In this document: positions 37,510-46,400 of the stretch, piece after piece
How positions within the stretch are numbered: the first letter of the stretch is position 1
Layout: each line of letters starts with the position of its first letter
From: Cellulomonas fimi ATCC 484
Lineage (GTDB): Bacteria > Actinomycetota > Actinomycetes > Actinomycetales > Cellulomonadaceae
Assembly: GCF_000212695.1 (NCBI RefSeq)
Contig: NC_015514.1
Span: forward strand, 2,542,001-2,606,000
Reading direction: 5' to 3'
DNA length: 64,000 nt
The notes under the pieces: generated by a model
Seen by the model: only the letters and a program-made list of their open reading frames with translations
Told to the model about the DNA's origin: nothing
Database searches by the model: none
Made by a program: the position numbers and the translations under genes

Positions 37510-37515
37510 ACTCTA
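37510..37515 (-). promoter_or_regulatory. Putative internal promoter overlapping RDD-FHA stop codon
   Basis: TAGAGT on the minus strand lies 7 bases before the ATG of propeller B. Its first three bases are the TAG stop codon of the RDD-FHA gene, so gene end and promoter element are the same bases. Confidence 0.45.
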
Positions 37516-38757
37516 GGACGTGGAGGCCGTCCCGGGGGCCCGAACGAGCCGCAACCAGCAGTCTCCGAACGACACCGTGGCACCCACCCGCAGGCGCACC
37601 TGGTGGTCGACCTGGCACACGACCTGGGCACCGTCGGGCAAGGTCACGACCGTGCCGTTGGTGGAGCCCCGGTCCGCGACCCACACGCCCCCGTGCTCCA
37701 CGCCGATCTGCAGGTGCGTCTTCGAGACCGACCGGGCCGGGTCGACGACGCGCACGAGCTGGACGGCGGAGACCGCGGCCGGGTTGCGACCGACGAGCGC
37801 GGTGCGCTCGATCGTCAGCCGGCGTCCGTCGCTCAGCTCGACGAGCGCGGTCGCGGGGGCCGCGAGCGGTGTCGTGGGCTCGGCACGCACGTCCCGCCGC
37901 GGCGGCGCGGGGCGCGTGAGCTCCAGCGCCGGGTCGAGGCCCGTCGCGGGTGCCGTCGGGGCCGTCGGGGCCGGCACCGCGGTCGCGGCACCCACGACCA
38001 CTGGGATCGCGCGCGTGTCGAGGTCCGGGCCGCTGCGTGCCGGCGCGAGCGGCGCGAGGACGAGAGCCGGCTCGGGACCGCCCTCGAACCAGGCCGACAG
38101 CTGCGCGGTGCCCGACCCGTCGGCCGCCCACCGCGGCACCCGCACGGGCGACGTGACGGGAGCCGGCTCCGGCGCGACGACGGCCTGCGGGACCTCCGCG
38201 GCGTCCTGCGGGCGGTGCGGGAGGTCGTCACCCGGGTCGCGCCGGTGCGCGGGACGGCGCCGCACGAGCAGCACCTCGTCGCGCGCCGCGAGGTCGTGCC
38301 ACCCGCGCCGGCGGCCCGTCCGGTCGAACGCCGGCGACGCGAGGACGACGAGCGCCCCCACCGCGCACGCCAGTGCGCCGGCCGCCACGACGAGCGAGCG
38401 CAGCAGCACGCGCGGGAGGCCGAGCGGCTCGCGCGTCTCCACGTCGAGGGTCCGGATGCCGACCACGTGCCGCCCCAGCGTCGCGCCGCTCTGCCCGTGC
38501 AGCATCCACTGCGCGAGCGCGACGACGACCACGACGGCCGCGGCGAGCAGCTCCGCGAGGCCCGGCGTGGGCACCGGCTCACCCGACGTCACCGCACGCA
38601 CGGCGGCCGACCACCACACCAGCACCGGCCAGCCGCCGAGGGCCAGCAGCACCATGGCGTCGAGCGCCGCGGCGGCGGCCCGCCGCCCGAGACCGGCCGG
38701 CGGCTCGTCGACGACCGGGGGCGGCGGCGCGGGACGGGGCGCGGGGTCGGGCTGCAC
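37513..38757 (-). CDS. RDD-family membrane protein with C-terminal FHA domain
   Basis: A 414-residue fusion. Residues about 20-165 form an RDD domain: GLGRRAAAAALDAMVLLAL, a helix, WMLHGQSGATLGRHVVGIRTLDVETREPLGLPRVLLRSLV, and GWHDLAARDEVLLV. A Pro/Ala-rich cytosolic linker (165-310) precedes an FHA phosphothreonine-binding domain (about 316-410) with VGRNP, SVSKTHLQI and ADRGSTNGT intact. It could tether phosphorylated partners of the adjacent Ser/Thr kinase to the membrane. Start GTG 38757. It is separated by 58 bases from the transglutaminase-like gene upstream. Confidence 0.87.
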   Translation of the reverse strand: MQPDPAPRPAPPPPVVDEPPAGLGRRAAAAALDAMVLLALGGWPVLVWWSAAVRAVTSGEPVPTPGLAELLAAAVVVVVALAQWMLHGQSGATLGRHVVGIRTLDVETREPLGLPRVLLRSLVVAAGALACAVGALVVLASPAFDRTGRRRGWHDLAARDEVLLVRRRPAHRRDPGDDLPHRPQDAAEVPQAVVAPEPAPVTSPVRVPRWAADGSGTAQLSAWFEGGPEPALVLAPLAPARSGPDLDTRAIPVVVGAATAVPAPTAPTAPATGLDPALELTRPAPPRRDVRAEPTTPLAAPATALVELSDGRRLTIERTALVGRNPAAVSAVQLVRVVDPARSVSKTHLQIGVEHGGVWVADRGSTNGTVVTLPDGAQVVCQVDHQVRLRVGATVSFGDCWLRLVRAPGTASTS

Positions 38758-38815
38758 GTGGACTTCCTCGGGTCGGGCGGGTGGTGCGGTGGAGCGGCGC
38801 GGGCGCGCCCGGGAC

Positions 38816-41248
38816 TCAGCCCGTACGGGATCGTCGGCGACCGCCGCGGCGCGGCCGGCCGCCGCGGTCGCCCCGGTCGACGCGGTCTGGCCGGGGACGC
38901 CCGGCGGGTGCCTCGGCGGTCCGGCGGCGGCGTGCCCGCAGCGACGCGGTCGACAGCCGTGACCGCAGCCGGCTGCGCCAGCCCACGGTACGGGTCATCG
39001 CGGCGAGGGCCTCCTCGACGCGCTGCCAGTACGCCGCGGCCTCGGCCTCGCTCGGCGCTCCCGGGGCGAACACGGCGCGGTCGGCGTGGCCGGCGAGCGC
39101 CCGCACCCCCGCGGCCACGCCGGCGGCGGCCTGCGCGTCGTGCGGGTCCTCGCCGAACGCGGACGCCAGCACGAGCGCTGACTCCTGACGCGTCGCGAAC
39201 GGCGGCACGGGCCGGCGCAGGTCGTGCGCGTGGTCCAGGACCTCGTCCCAGCCGCCGGCGAACCGCACGACCGTGTCCCGGTGCTGGCGGCGGCGACGGC
39301 GTCGACGGGCCTTGAGCAGCCCGACGACGAGGAACGGCAGCAGCAGGACGACGAGCGGGATGCCCACGGCCCCGGCGACCGTCGCGATGCGCCGCCACAG
39401 GGCGGACCGCCCGTCGTCGTCGGTCGGGTCGTCCGTGCTCGGCTGCTCGGTGTCCTCGTCGGGCGGGGTCACCGCCTCGGGGGGCGGCGGCGGGGGCTGC
39501 ACGACCTGCGGGTCCGGCTGCGACGGCGCGTTCTGCTGGTCGTCCTCCGGGGTCTGCGTCGGCGGCGGCGTGGGGTCGAAGGGCACCCAGCCGTGGCCGG
39601 CGAACGCGATCTCCACCCACGCCTGCACGTCCGCGCCCGTGAGCTCGACCGGCCCCTGCGACGGCTCGGGGACGAACCCGATCACCACACGCGCCGGCAG
39701 GCCCATCTCGCGGGCGAGCAGGGCGAGCGCCGACGCGTACTGCTCGCCGTCACCGACCATGAGCCCGCCGCCGAGGAGCTGCGTCATGCGGAACGCACCG
39801 TGCCCGGACAGCGACGGGTAGTCCTCGGGCGCGACACCGTGGCTGAAGTAGCCCTCCTGGGCGAGCCACGTGGTCAGCGCCTCGGCGACCTCGGCGGGAC
39901 GGCCCGCGTCACGCGCCACGTCCGGTGCCGTGACCTTCACTGCGTCGGGTTCGCCGACGACCTCCGGCAGCGTCACCGAGGCGGGCGCCGCGCCGCCGAT
40001 CTCCGCGATCTCGGGGACCCGCGGAACGACCACGTCGACCTCGTACCGCATGCCCTTGTGCACACCGCCCACGAGGACGGCGGCTCCCGTGGCGTCGTTG
40101 TACCGCAGGTCACCCGTGTCCTGCCCCAGGTCGAACCCGGTGGCCTGGCCGACGGTCGGCAGCCAGACGCCGGTCAGCGCGCCGACCTCGACCTCGACCT
40201 GCGCGCGGTCGCCCTCGACGGTGGGCTCGAGGGCGTCACCGACCCGGCGGAACTCGCCCGACGCGCCGGCCGAGCCGTCGCTCGAGACGTTCCACACCAC
40301 GCCGTCGTAGCGGTCCATCGTGGCGAGCCGCACGCGTGCCCCGTCCGGCAGCCCGTCGACCGTGAGCAGCGTCGTGTCCTCGGCCAGCTTGACGTAGTGC
40401 CGGAACGCCGACAGCGGGCTCGGGTAGTCGCGCGGGTCGAACGGGGGCACGATCTCGTCGCGCACGACGTAGCGCGGGGTGTCGGCGGTGACGACCGGGG
40501 CACCGAGCAGGCCGCCTGCCGCGGCGACGGCGCCCAGCGCACCGAGCGCCACGACGCGGCGCGGCCGCAGCAGACCAGCCCGGGCGGCCGCCCAGGGCAG
40601 CAGCACGAGCGCGGCGACGGTGCCCGTCACGGCGGGCGGCGGCTGCGGTGCCCGGGTGCCGAGGACGACCACCACGACGAGGACCACGAGCGGCACGACG
40701 GCCGCGCTCGCCGCGAGAGCGGGGCGGCGCACGCGCAGGGCGACGGACACCGCGGTCGCGGAGCCGACGAGAGCCAGCAGGTAGGCCGCGACGAGCAGCG
40801 CGCCGCTCGTGCCCACGGGCGGCTGCAGCGTGAGGACCTGCTTCCAGGTCGCCGTCGTCCCGCGCGCGAGCTCGACGAACGTCGCCGGTGTCGGGACGAC
40901 GCCCGCGAGGGTCGTCGTCGGCGCGGCGAGCGCGCCACCCGCGACCAGGTAGGTGAGCGTCACGGCGGCGACCGTGACGGCCGCCGACCAGCGGCGGGCC
41001 GCGGCTCCGACCGCGAGGCCGGTGCCCAGCAGGAGACCGCCCGCGATCGCGGGCAGCGCGGCGAGACCGCCGTACACCGCCAGCAGCGGCCACAGCACGA
41101 GGGCGAGGACGCCGACGAGGCAGGCGACGTCGACGGCCCGTGCGGTCGTCGAGCGTGTGCCTCCCGGGGCACGGGGAGCGCGGGCGCGGGTGACGCGCGG
41201 GGGCGCCGCCGGGGCGGGCGGCGGTGCGGGCGCCGTGGCGGTGCTCAC
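38816..41248 (-). CDS. TgpA-like membrane protein with degenerate transglutaminase domain
   Basis: An 810-residue protein. About seven membrane helices fill residues 38-265 (DUF3488/TgpA_N-like), followed by an extracytoplasmic transglutaminase-like domain (about 430-565), a Pro-rich linker, a further helix (about 605-630) and a cytosolic Arg-rich C-terminus. The domain keeps EGYFSHGVAPEDYPSLSGHGAF and LAREMGLPARVVIGFVPEP. However, where active members have Cys in GxCEQFAS this one reads GDGEQYAS (Gly501), and where they have His in DxHAWVE it reads DVQAWVE (Gln542); only the Asp of FDPTP (D558) remains. It should therefore be catalytically dead as a protease or transglutaminase. Its GTG overlaps the DUF58 stop (GTGA), in the usual MoxR-DUF58-TgpA order. 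Confidence 0.9.
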   Translation of the reverse strand: MSTATAPAPPPAPAAPPRVTRARAPRAPGGTRSTTARAVDVACLVGVLALVLWPLLAVYGGLAALPAIAGGLLLGTGLAVGAAARRWSAAVTVAAVTLTYLVAGGALAAPTTTLAGVVPTPATFVELARGTTATWKQVLTLQPPVGTSGALLVAAYLLALVGSATAVSVALRVRRPALAASAAVVPLVVLVVVVVLGTRAPQPPPAVTGTVAALVLLPWAAARAGLLRPRRVVALGALGAVAAAGGLLGAPVVTADTPRYVVRDEIVPPFDPRDYPSPLSAFRHYVKLAEDTTLLTVDGLPDGARVRLATMDRYDGVVWNVSSDGSAGASGEFRRVGDALEPTVEGDRAQVEVEVGALTGVWLPTVGQATGFDLGQDTGDLRYNDATGAAVLVGGVHKGMRYEVDVVVPRVPEIAEIGGAAPASVTLPEVVGEPDAVKVTAPDVARDAGRPAEVAEALTTWLAQEGYFSHGVAPEDYPSLSGHGAFRMTQLLGGGLMVGDGEQYASALALLAREMGLPARVVIGFVPEPSQGPVELTGADVQAWVEIAFAGHGWVPFDPTPPPTQTPEDDQQNAPSQPDPQVVQPPPPPPEAVTPPDEDTEQPSTDDPTDDDGRSALWRRIATVAGAVGIPLVVLLLPFLVVGLLKARRRRRRRQHRDTVVRFAGGWDEVLDHAHDLRRPVPPFATRQESALVLASAFGEDPHDAQAAAGVAAGVRALAGHADRAVFAPGAPSEAEAAAYWQRVEEALAAMTRTVGWRSRLRSRLSTASLRARRRRTAEAPAGRPRPDRVDRGDRGGRPRRGGRRRSRTG

Positions 41249-42393
41249 GCGACCACCCGCCGCAGCATCCGGGGCAGGTCGCTCAGCGCGCCCACGGTCG
41301 CGAGGCTCAGCGGACCCTGCGTCCGGACCGCCACCTCGGCGTCCCGCTCGCAGCGCACGAGGACGGTGCGGGTTCCCGCGGGCACGTGCCGTGCCCCGAG
41401 CCGCAGCGTCGCGTCGTCGGGGCGCGAGCCCGTGACGAGGACCGCGACCGACACGTCGGGCGTCTCGCGTGCGACGCGCCGGCCCAGCAGCGCCACGCCC
41501 GCGCCGCCGTCCTGCAGCACGAGCCGCGAGCAGTCGTCGAGCAGCAGCGGCGGCGTCTCGACGCGCAGCGCACCCGGTCCGGCGAGCACCGCGATGTCGC
41601 GCTGCTCGCGGATCGTCTGCACCGCGAGGGACGCGACGATCGACACGGCGAGCTCGAACTCGTCCTCGTCGCGGTAGTCGCGCGGGTCCGTGCCGAGCGC
41701 GATGACCGTCTGCGTGCGCCGCGTGTCCTCGAACTGCTTGACCATGAGGCTGCCGCGGCGCGCGGTCGTGCGCCAGTGGATGTACCGGCGGTCGTCGCCC
41801 GCGACGTAGTCCCGCAGCGCGTGGAACGACAGGTCGGAGTCGGACAGGTCGCGCGTCGACTGGCCCTCGAGGTCGCGCAGCAGACCCGAGCCCGACCCCG
41901 TGAGGCCCACGGTGAGCGGGTGCACGAACAGCTCGACCGGCGTCGTCCAGCGCACGGCCCGGCGAGCCAGGCCCAGCGGGTCGCCCCGCACGGACCGCAC
42001 GGGCCCGACGACGACGACGGCCCTGCGGGCCGTCGGGATCGCGAACAGCTCGTCGTGGCTCACGCCCGGGCCGAGGCCCGGCACGGCGAGCTCCGCGACG
42101 GCCGCACCGACCGGCAGCTCGATCGTCGCGGGCAACGAGCGGCGGCGACCGCCGTTGCGGACCTCGACGCGACCGACGGCCCGCTCCCCCACCTTCACGC
42201 GGCGGTCGGCCATGTCGAGCGTGACCGCGAACCGCGACCGGCCCAGGGTCATGAGCAGCGAGACCACGAGCACACCGGTCAGGGCCGCACCCAGCGCGGC
42301 GGCCTCCGCCCAGCCCAGCCACCGGCCCAGCACGAGGCCGACGACCGCGACGACGGCCGCCCCCCAGCCGAGCGGCGAGATGCGCAGCGCCAC
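41245..42393 (-). CDS. DUF58-domain protein
   Basis: A 382-residue membrane protein with two N-terminal helices (about 9-24 and 29-50) and a beta-rich region, then the DUF58 signature VRDLEGQ-like segment followed by LRDYVAGDDRRYIHWRTTARRGSLMVKQFEDTR. DUF58 proteins carry a von Willebrand-A-like fold and act with MoxR ATPases; a role in assembling or activating partner envelope proteins is assumed for the family. The start GTG 42393 lies two bases after the MoxR stop codon, and its stop overlaps the TgpA-like start. The pairing with MoxR and TgpA-like genes is highly conserved among bacteria. Confidence 0.88.
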   Translation of the reverse strand: MALRISPLGWGAAVVAVVGLVLGRWLGWAEAAALGAALTGVLVVSLLMTLGRSRFAVTLDMADRRVKVGERAVGRVEVRNGGRRRSLPATIELPVGAAVAELAVPGLGPGVSHDELFAIPTARRAVVVVGPVRSVRGDPLGLARRAVRWTTPVELFVHPLTVGLTGSGSGLLRDLEGQSTRDLSDSDLSFHALRDYVAGDDRRYIHWRTTARRGSLMVKQFEDTRRTQTVIALGTDPRDYRDEDEFELAVSIVASLAVQTIREQRDIAVLAGPGALRVETPPLLLDDCSRLVLQDGGAGVALLGRRVARETPDVSVAVLVTGSRPDDATLRLGARHVPAGTRTVLVRCERDAEVAVRTQGPLSLATVGALSDLPRMLRRVVA

Positions 42394-42395
42394 GG

Positions 42396-43352
42396 TCAGA
42401 CTGCCCGCAGGACCGGCGGCGCCGTCGTCTCGAGGATGCGGTCCAGGACGTCGGTCGCGCGCACGCCCGCGAACTCCGCCTCGGTGTCGAGCACGAGGCG
42501 GTGCGAGAGGACGGGCTGCGCGAGGTCCTTCACGTCGTCCGGCAGCACGTACTCGCGGCCCGCCGCGGCGGCCCACACCTTCGCGCAGCGCACGAGCGCG
42601 AGCCCGCCGCGCACCGACGCGCCGAGGGCCGTCTGCGCGTCCGCGCGCGTCGCCTCCGTGAGCCGGGCGACGTAGTCGAGCACGGCCTCGTCGATGTGCA
42701 CGGTGCGCGCGAGGTCCGCCATCGTCCCCACGGCCTGCGTGGTGATGCGCGGCGTGAGGTTCGTCGTGCGGTCGCGTGCGCCCGCGAGGATCTCGATGGT
42801 CGACGCGCGGTCCGGGTAGCCGAGCGACGTCTTGAGCAGGAACCGGTCGAGCTGTGCCTCGGGCAGCCGGTAGGTGCCCGCCTGCTCGATCGGGTTCTGC
42901 GTCGCGATGACCATGAACGGGCGGCCGACCGAGTGCGTCACGCCGTCGACGGTGACCTGGCCCTCCTCCATGACCTCGAGCAGCGCGGCCTGCGTCTTCG
43001 GCGACGCGCGGTTGATCTCGTCGGCGAGCACGACGGACGCGAACACCGGACCGGGGTGGAACTCGAACTTGTGCGTGCCCTGGTCGTAGATCGTCACGCC
43101 CGTCACGTCGGACGGCAGCAGGTCCGGCGTGAACTGGATGCGGTGGTGCGTGCCCTGCACGGTGGCGGCCAGCGCCTTGGCGAGCGACGTCTTGCCCGTC
43201 CCGGGCGCGTCCTCCAGCAGGAGGTGGCCCTCGGCGAGCATCGCGGTCAGCGCGAGGCGGACCGTGTGGTCCTTGCCGAGCAGCGCCTGCCCGACGTTGG
43301 CGACGAGCGCGTCGAAGGTCTCGGCGAACCAGGCGCTCTGCTCCGGGGTCAT
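42396..43352 (-). CDS. MoxR-family AAA+ ATPase
   Basis: A 318-residue cytosolic AAA+ ATPase. Walker A is EDAPGTGKTSLAK (49-57), Walker B VVLADEINRASPKTQ (D111/E112), sensor 1 MVIATQNPIEQAGTYRLPEAQLDRFLLK and sensor 2 LGASVRGGLALVRCAKVWA. MoxR ATPases are chaperone-like and act on metal-cofactor or envelope proteins, usually with a vWA/DUF58 partner, which is encoded directly downstream. Start ATG 43352, with GAGAGGAAG upstream. It follows the 2036-residue surface protein gene after 49 bases. A role in maturation of that protein is an inference from context only. Confidence 0.94.
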   Translation of the reverse strand: MTPEQSAWFAETFDALVANVGQALLGKDHTVRLALTAMLAEGHLLLEDAPGTGKTSLAKALAATVQGTHHRIQFTPDLLPSDVTGVTIYDQGTHKFEFHPGPVFASVVLADEINRASPKTQAALLEVMEEGQVTVDGVTHSVGRPFMVIATQNPIEQAGTYRLPEAQLDRFLLKTSLGYPDRASTIEILAGARDRTTNLTPRITTQAVGTMADLARTVHIDEAVLDYVARLTEATRADAQTALGASVRGGLALVRCAKVWAAAAGREYVLPDDVKDLAQPVLSHRLVLDTEAEFAGVRATDVLDRILETTAPPVLRAV

Positions 43353-43401
43353 GGTGTGGGGGTCTTCCTCTCGTGATGACGGACGGGGTCGGGCGGGTGG
43401 G

Positions 43402-46400
43402 TCACCCGGCCGCCGCCGCGGGCAGCGTGTACGTCTGGCGTGCGGACCACTGCCCGTCGCCGCGCTCGTTGTGGCCACGGACGACGACGGACACGACGTC
43501 ACCGGCCTTGAGCTGGCGCGTGTCCAGCGCGTCCTGCGTCGTGCCGGCGCTCGTCTGCCGGTTGCCCAGCTCCGTGCCGTTGACCGTCCAGCGGACGTCG
43601 TAGTACTGCACGCCGGGGGTCACGTCGACCGCGTCCCAGGTCACGGTGACGCTGCGCGGGTCCGGCGTGCGGTCCGGGGTCAGGTTGACGTTGGCGGGGG
43701 CGCCCGGGACGGCACCCCAGCGCAGCGTCGTCGTCGACTGGCCGCTGTCGCCGCTCGCGACCGACGTGCGGGCGCGCACCGACAGCGTGACGTCGGTACC
43801 GGTCCACGCCATGTTCCAGCTCGAGATGTCGACGGTCGCGGTGGTGCCGGAGACGGTGCCGCCGGCCTCCGCCCGGTTCGGCCCGTACAGGGTCCAGTCG
43901 TAGACGAGGTTCTGGCCGCCGCCGGAGTCGACCCCGCTCCACGAGAGGGCGAGGTCCTTGGGCTTGCCGAACGCGTTCGCGGTGCTGGTGACGCGCACCG
44001 CGTCGACGTTGGGCCGGCCCGGCCGCGTGGTCGCCGTCACGGCCGCGGACGGCGCCGACGACGGACCCTCCCCGGCCGCGTTCACCGCGGTCACGCTGAA
44101 CGTGTACGCCGTGCCGCCGACCAGTCCGTCGATGCGGGTGCCCAGCGTGCGGCCCACGTCGAGCCGCCGGCCGTCCGAGACCTGCACGAGGTAGCGCTCG
44201 ATGGCCGTGCCGTTGCCGTCGGCCTCGCCCCAGCGCAGGTCGACCGCACCCTCGCCGGCCCGTGCGCTGGCCGTCGGCGTGCCCGGTGCACCGGGGATGC
44301 CGAACGTGGACGCGTTGGTGGTGGCCGCCGAGCCCCAGCCCGCCTTGTTCTGCGCGCGGACCGAGAAGCGGTACTGGACGCCGTTCTGGGCGTCGAGCAT
44401 CGGGTAGGACGTCTGCGAGGCCGAGAGCGTGAACGTGCCCTCGCCGGGCCCGCCCGTGATCGTCAGCTCGTACGCGCGCACCGCGTCGCCGTTCTCGGCG
44501 GCCGGGTCCCAGGCGACGTTGATCTGCCGGCCGGCGGGCGTGCCGACCCGGACGGCCTCGACGCGCGCGGGCGCGCCCGGGACGCCCGCGGGCACCTCCG
44601 GAGCGGACGACATCGACCACGGGCTCGGCTCGGGCGCCCGGTTGTGCGCGCGGACGCGCACGGTGTACGCCGTGCCGTTCTTGAGGCCGCGGAACGTCGC
44701 GCTCGTCGTCGCCGACGTGATCGTCGCCGGGCCGCTCACCGGCGCGGGCGAGATCTCGACGGTGTAGCTCGTGACCGGCGAGCCGGTCTGCGGCGGTGCC
44801 GCCCACGTCGCGCTCAGCTGGCCGTCGCCGAACACGAGCGCCGGCGTGCCCGGCGCGTCGGGGACGGCGTCGGGGCGTGCGGGCGCCGAGGCCGCGCTCG
44901 GGTCGGACCAGTCGACGGCATTCTGGGCCGCCACCGTGAACGTGTACTCGACGTCGTTCGTCAGGCCGTCGATCGTGCAGGTCGTGCTCGCGCACGCGCG
45001 GGTGATCCCGCCGGGGCTCGCGACGACGCGGTAGCCCGTGATCGCCGCACCGCGGTTGTCGGGCGCGTCCCACGACAGCACGACGGTCCGGTCCCGGATC
45101 TCCTGCACGCGAGGCGGCGTCGGCGTCGCGGGCCGGCCGCGGACGTTGACCGAGATCCGGCCCTCGACCTGCCGGTCGGGGTCGCCCGTCGCGTCGCGCA
45201 CGACGTAGCGGACCACCATCGTGCCGACGTACTCGGCCCCCGGCCGCACCGTGACGGCGCCCGAGGAGGCCGACGCCGTGCCGGCCCCGGACGTCTCGAC
45301 GGCCGCGGAGACGACCTGCAGCGGCGTCTCCGGGAACGGGTTGACGGAGCCGACGAGCACGTCGACGGTCCGCTCGCGCCCCTGCGCGCCGTCGCCGATG
45401 ACGAAGTCCTGCACGCGGGCCTTGAGCCGGGTGCTCGCGGACACCTTGAGGTCGATCGCGATGTCCATCGAGCCGGTCCTGCCGAACCCGAGCCGACCCT
45501 CGAGGCGCCCGGTCGTGCCCTTGGGCGTCGACGTGGGCGCCGAGACGACCAGCACCGAGCCGTCGAGGCGTGCCTGGAAGCCCTCGGGGATCGCCGACGT
45601 CAGCTGGAAGCTGTAGGTCTCGCGGCCGCCGTCGCTGCCCTCGGGGCCCTGCGTGAAGGCCGCGAGGTCGACGGACGTGGCCGGCTCGCCGGGTGCGACG
45701 GCGATCGTCGACGGCGTGAACGTCGGCGGGTGGTCGTCGACGGCGAAGACGGTGATCGGCAGGGAGATGACGGCGGTGCGCGCGGTCGTGTCGCCCGGCC
45801 CGGACGCGTCGGTCACGGGGATGGTGATCGACGCGGGACCGGCGTACCCGGCGGCGGACACGAACCGCAGGTGGTCCTTGTCGACCACGAGGGCCGAGCC
45901 GTCCGACTTCGTCGCGGTCACGGCCGTCAGGTCGGAGATCGACGCCGACCGGCCGGGCGCGACCTGCACCTGCGCGTTGAGGTCGATCGCGAGCTCCGCG
46001 CCGCTCGCCACGCGCAGCTCGGGGGCCTTCGGGCGCGGCATCGGCGAGAAGAACCCGAGCGCGGGCACCGTGATGAACGCGTACGACGCGCGCCGGTCGG
46101 GGTCGGTGCTGTTGCGCAGGATGTACGGCAGCGTCTGGGCGTGGTCGACGAGCGTCACGACGACCTTCGGGGACGAGCCGGTCGTGACCCGGGCGACGTC
46201 CGCGACCTGCCCGGGGATCTCGACGTCCAGGTCGGACAGCGGACCGCTCGGGTTCTGCGCGACGGCGAGCACGTCGACCTCGACCTCGGTGCGGCCGATC
46301 GTGTCGATCGCGGGCACCACGACGTCGCGTGCGACGGGCGGCTCGACCGCTGCGTCGTCGCTCACGGTCACGGTGAGCACGCCGTCGTCCCGGCCGCCGC

